From Stenocarpella maydis (Eukaryota > Ascomycota > Sordariomycetes > Diaporthales > Diaporthaceae), in contig NQMI01000017.1 of the NCBI GenBank assembly GCA_002270565.1, positions 258,150-322,149 on the forward strand: 64,000 nt of DNA, in the 5' to 3' direction. Shown piece by piece: positions 59,796 through 64,000 of this stretch. Both the position numbers and the translations under genes were made by a program. Numbering within the stretch: position 1 is the first letter of the stretch; every line of letters begins with the position of its first letter. The notes under the pieces are model-generated. The model saw only the letters and a list, made by a program, of their open reading frames with translations, had not been told where the DNA came from and ran no database searches.

Positions 59796-62010
59796 TTGTG
59801 GTCCCTGGAGTGATTTCACTGTACTCCGTACTACAGGTAGGTAGTACTGTGTATACCTTAGGAGCTTACTGCGTGCTTAGGAGAAACAGAAGATTAAACC
59901 AAGAAGATACAAAAACCACACGGCTGCGTGTGTGGCTGAAAGCCACTTGCACTATTCCTGCATACCTTACTGCACATTACCTTACCTCGGACCCGAGATA
60001 AATGTGTGATACCTAGGTCTGCATGTACATAGTATAGGTACTCGGCGCAATGGCTGCTGCTTGGCCCCCGCCCGTGTGGGCAGCTGGCCGCATCCCGGTC
60101 CGCATAGCCTGCGGTGACTGGCAGGGTTTGGTCGTGTGGCCTGTTCGTGCATGCCTGCCTGCCTGCCTGCCTCGCCTAGCAGCCCTTCTCTTCCTGTCAG
60201 GCCTGTCTTTCTGGCTGGCTGTCCGCGCTTCCCCCACAGCCGTGCATCCTTTTATCGCTTGACCGGAGAGGGTCCTGGTGCGCCCACGCCATGGCATTTC
60301 ACGCATGTGTAGCCGCATTCGTACGTCCTGGCGCCATGCCTGACACCTTGCTTCCAATGGTTGGGCCTCTACGGTCCCCCACCCCTTCGCAACATTAGTA
60401 GTCTATGGACATGTAACAGCGGGAGCTTGTTATCGTGCAGGCGTGGGCAGCCCTGCTTTTGGCATGCTATGCCTCCTCGCCCGCCATGGTGCGTGCGTGT
60501 GTATGTGTATGTGTGCTATGCAGCCCTTCCAGCCTCTGCTATGTATGTATATATGTATGTATGTACGTACGTATGTGCATATATAGTCGCCACCGCCTGC
60601 TCACGCCTTACCATACCTGCATATGGCAGAGCCGCCGCCTCGGCGGCAGGATGGACGAGCTGCTACCGTGACAGTTGACGCGCACAGGCTGGCAGGGAAG
60701 AGCTTCCGCATTGTCCGGAATTTCCCAGGCTCGAGGTTCCACGTTCCAGAACCCAGGCCATTGGGAACGTTACCTTGAGAACGTTTGCAGAAGCCTCAGA
60801 ACGCCGGCCTACCTAGGTACTCGGAGGATGCCTCCGGGCTGGCACATGCCCAAAAGTCCACCGATGCGCCGCTAAGACGTGGCGAAGGGTCAGGGACCAA
60901 CAGAAGGTGCACAGAGAAAATGGACCCTTGGACGGCAAGAGGAGCCAGAGCGGAGCATCAGAGCCTCAGGGTCAGCATTTGTTGGTGTCAAGAAACAGAC
61001 ACACAAATCGGTTGGGCGGTTCTTGGGCAAAAGAGCGGGCGTGTGTGCGGGCGTGTGTGCGGAGATACCGTTGGAGTGCAAACACGGAATGGCCATGTGG
61101 AGCGGGCACAGGCCACCAAGCATCGTACCTGGTGTAATACTAGTGTATGTATGTACACTACTGTGTAGCAAAAAGGGAAAGCCGGCACCTGGCCTTTGTA
61201 CTATACCTACCTACAGTAGGTAACCACCTATCTAAGGTACCTAGGTACCCGGTAGTCAGCCTTTCCTGTTGGCAGGCAGGAACGGGAACCTTTTAGCATG
61301 GCAACCATGGGATGTGCCCATCCGTCTCCTCGGGCCTCAGCATTGCCACCAGTCGCCCGTTTTTTTTGTCTGCCCAGTGCCGGCCCAGAAACCCTCGACA
61401 ACAACGTCAGCCAGTTCTGGTTGTGGTCTACCTGACCCCCCTATCGATTTCCAAGCGCAACCCAGGTACCCTCTTATCTGGATATATTGCTCTACCGTGT
61501 GACACTACCAGGCAGGGAGTGCGTATGGCTAGTGCGGTCCCCTTGTGTGTGTGTGCGCTCGCCCCGGGGAGGAGGGAAGAAAAGAAGACTAGAATACTCG
61601 AGGCCACAATCACATCCTCTGCATCACACACACGCATCCGCACACACACACTAGGTCACTTAGTTTCTGCTCTTATATGTACTGCAATGATAATAATAAT
61701 ATCATCCGAGTAGGTACCACTTACACGGTAGCCTTTTTTCTGGTCCTGGCCGTCGTATCCAGGGAGCCCTGCCGAAGACGAGGAAAACGTTGGGCGGTCT
61801 GGTCTTGGTCAACTTCGACATCGGCCTAAACCTATCAAAGGCTGCAGGGCTTGCAAGTGGGCGACGAACCACCCTCGCCCCTGTCTCGTCGACCCTCCAT
61901 CCTTTCTCCGCCTTCTACCCGCGCCAGACCGTTACAGGCCACACCCTAACCACCTAGAGGCCTACACTACCCAGACAACAGACCTTGCCAGTCCTTACCT
62001 TACCTTACCT

Positions 62011-62045
62011 GCCCTGCCCTGCCCTGCCCTGCCCTGCCCTGCCCT
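62011..62045. repeat. GCCCT pentanucleotide repeat x7
   Basis: Seven exact GCCCT units preceded by three TTACC-like units (61995-62010). Confidence 0.95.
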
Positions 62046-62765
62046 GCAATCCATCCACTCATTGACACCAGACCGGGACCTGGCACTGGGAACCGTAAAC
62101 CACAGACCGCAACCGCAACCGCAACCGCAATTGGAGTCTGGACTTGGGACTGGAAACTGGGACTGCGCGGCTCTAGCCTCTGTTTCGCACCACCTTTTTT
62201 TCTGTCCGTCTTCGACTCGCCCAAAGAGCCGTCCGACAGGTAACCTTATCCACGCCAGTCTGTCTCTCCTCAAACTCGACTGCCTCCTTGGTGCTGTCCT
62301 CGTCCTCCGCCCTGTACCACCTGCGTGAGAACCTCCTTTCTCTCCCCTCATATCACATCTACTCCCTCTCATCCTCCACCCCAAGGTTGGCCTCAACTCC
62401 TCCCTCCTTCCTCCCCCTCCTCCTCCTCCTCCTCGCCTCCTCACCACCCTCCATCACCACCACCACCCAGCACCTCGGCGAAAGCGCCCACTGCCCCGGC
62501 TCCACAGAGCATGCGGGTTTCCTCGTGGCCGCTGTCGCTGTCGTTGCCGCTGCTTCTGTTCCTCACCTCTCCCGACCGGAACCAACCCATCTATCTGCTT
62601 CCCACTTGCTCGTCCTCTCGTTAACACCAGGACCATTCAGAAAAACCGCCCATGAAGTCGCCAGCCACAACCTAACCACTCAACGCCCTTTATCCTGGAT
62701 TCTTTTCGCTCCTTAGTAACCCCGATTCGATCCGACCCTGAATCCTCGGCATCTCAAGTCTTCCC

Positions 62766-64000
62766 ATGGCCGACAACTCGGCCCTGGCGGCCGCCGCCGC
62801 CATCGTGAAGAGCCTGGCCTCAGACTCTCACGCCCCTTCTTCCGCAAACCGGGGTGCAGGGAAGCTTATCGAGCTCCCAGGTGCAGACACATTCGAGAAG
62901 CACCAGCTGGAGCGGGAGCTCGCCGCCCTCGTGTCACGGGTCCAACAACTCGAGACGAGAGCTAACTCGACCGGTATCGCCAACTTCCCCGACACGCCTA
63001 ATGAAACCGCTGATTCGGTGTTTGGTGACGATGCAGCATCGTCACCCTCAGGAATTGGCCGTGACGCTTCCAAGTCGAGGCCCGGAAGCATAGGGCGCAA
63101 CGGAAACGCCTTTATCGAGAAGGCTGTCCCCCTGACGGACGAGGCGCTCGAGGGCCTGCGAGAGCACGTTGACGACCAGTCAAAGCTCCTGGACAGCCAG
63201 CGACAAGAGCTCGCCGGCGTCAAGGCCCAGCTCATACAACAGGAACAGCTGCAGGAGAGGGCCCTCGCCATAATAGAGCAGGAACGCGTCGCGACCCTCG
63301 AGCGAGAGCTATGGAAACACCAGAAGGCCAACGAGGCCTTCCAAAAAGCCCTTCGTGAGATTGGCGACATCCTGACCGCTGTGGCCCGTGGTGACCTTTC
63401 CAAGAGGGTGCGCCTCAACACTGTAGAAATGGACCCTGAAATCACCACATTCAAACGGACGATAAATACCATGATGGATCAACTCGGCGATTTCTCCTCG
63501 GAAGTGTCCCGCGTGGCTCGCGAGGTCGGCACGGAAGGTATCCTTGGCGGCCAGGCTCAGATCGAAGGCGTCGCTGGTACCTGGAAAGAATTGACCGATA
63601 ACGGTATGTGCCAAACTGCACCTGCTCCTTTTGATCGCCTGCTGACTTGGTGTCCTCAGTGAACATAATGGCCCAGAATTTGACCGACCAAGGTGAGTTG
63701 GGCGCCCACGCGCGAAATACTCCAGAGACGGCCGCTGACCATGATGCAGTGCGAGAAATTGCAACTGTAACGACTAGTGTAGCTCACGGTGACCTGACCA
63801 AGAAGATTGAGAGGCCCGCCAGGGGTGAGATCTTCCAACTGCAGCAGACCATCAACACCATGGTAGACCAACTTCGAACCTTTGCTTCCGAGGTCACAAG
63901 AGTGGCCAAGGACGTCGGAACTGAAGGCAAACTGGGAGGACAAGCCGACGTGAATGGTGTCAAAGGAATGTGGAATGATTTGACTGTTAATGTCAATGCC
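62766..64000 (+). CDS. nik1: Group III hybrid histidine kinase, Nik1/Os-1 type (5' part)
   Basis: The gene runs off the window. Exons seen: 62766-63603, 63660-63692 (only 33 nt) and 63750-64000; both introns are phase 1 and short. It starts [20 protein letters not shown]. Residues 50-190 are coiled-coil-like ([40 protein letters not shown]). Then come the first HAMP repeats: [40 protein letters not shown], and again [40 protein letters not shown]. Known: the full protein has five or six HAMPs, a kinase core and a receiver, is cytosolic, senses osmotic stress through the Hog1 pathway, and is the target of dicarboximide and phenylpyrrole fungicides, with resistance changes often in the HAMP repeats. 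The kinase and receiver parts lie beyond the window. Confidence 0.96.

Larger units (their letters stand above)
54620..62765. other. Gene-poor region upstream of nik1
   Basis: 8.1 kb without a confident gene. Contents: A59 followed by G12 at 55249-55319; a possible gene fragment on the minus strand at 56623-57012; CAGC-type repeat near 58252-58275; TA/TG microsatellite at 59745-59794; TATG/TACG repeats near 60540-60585; GCCCT repeat at 62011-62045; palindromes TACTCCGTA (59822) and TACCTAGGTA (60810, 61238). The pyrimidine-rich stretch at about 62340-62470 is probably the nik1 promoter or leader. Confidence 0.6.

Noticed and set aside
1..64000. CRISPR arrays, prokaryotic operons, prophage or plasmid features
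   Set aside because: None present; gene structure is eukaryotic with spliceosomal introns throughout.

Overview
The window is nuclear DNA from a filamentous ascomycete, most likely a Sordariomycete. The support is: genes with several spliceosomal introns of about 50-90 nt (two in the window exceed 200 nt), with GTRNGT donors and CTRAY or TACTAAC branch sites; a secreted GH7 cellobiohydrolase; a group III (Nik1/Os-1) histidine kinase with serial HAMP repeats; and an AT-rich block that looks produced by repeat-induced point mutation (RIP). No species can be named from the sequence alone. There is no prokaryotic, plasmid, phage or CRISPR content.

Layout. 0.2-2.1 kb (-): a GH7 cellobiohydrolase in six exons, complete and lacking a cellulose-binding module. 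3.9-4.9 kb (+): a protein with two FolB (dihydroneopterin aldolase-like) domains. 5.0-5.7 kb (-): a DUF3605 / GlcNAc-induced protein. 6.6-13.1 kb: an AT-rich, gene-free block holding near-identical 594-598 bp LTR-like units (7531-9940, interrupted by an 885-base N gap), an older inverted relative at 11.25-11.64 kb, and a 9-bp minisatellite. 13.1-18.4 kb: no supportable gene. 18.4-20.4 kb (+): UTP-glucose-1-phosphate uridylyltransferase. 20.9-22.2 kb (-) and 23.8-25.3 kb (+): a head-to-head pair of chromatin genes, an ING/PHD protein (Yng2-like) and a class I histone deacetylase (Hos2-like). 26.0-27.8 kb (-): an Fmp42-like MFS transporter. 31.2-35.0 kb (+): a large WW-domain plus PhoD-like phosphatase protein. 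36.3-36.9 kb (-): a Gln-rich protein with a PX-like C-terminus. 39.7-41.4 kb (+): an NTF2-like protein with a long disordered tail. 42.6-44.9 kb (-): an amino-acid permease. 46.5-48.9 kb (-): a GH47 alpha-1,2-mannosidase.

49.6-54.6 kb is a compact gene cluster: Atg10 (+), the U2 snRNP B'' protein (-), the Arp2/3 subunit ARPC1 (+) and an uncharacterised protein (+). 54.6-62.7 kb is gene-poor, with microsatellites and one possible gene fragment. 62.8 kb to the end (+): the 5' part of the os-1/nik1 hybrid histidine kinase, cut off by the window edge.

Most genes are unrelated housekeeping functions (sugar-nucleotide supply, chromatin control, autophagy, splicing, actin branching, N-glycan trimming), so no biosynthetic cluster or new multi-gene system is apparent. 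I joined exons by hand from reading frame, splice consensus and family alignment from memory; every multi-exon model quoted below sums to a whole number of codons. The less ordinary features are the RIP-marked repeat array, two intergenic palindromes (TACGGAGTA/TACTCCGTA and TACCTAGGTA) that recur far above chance, the WW-PhoD fusion, and an NTF2-like protein with a repeated His-Phe-acidic motif.
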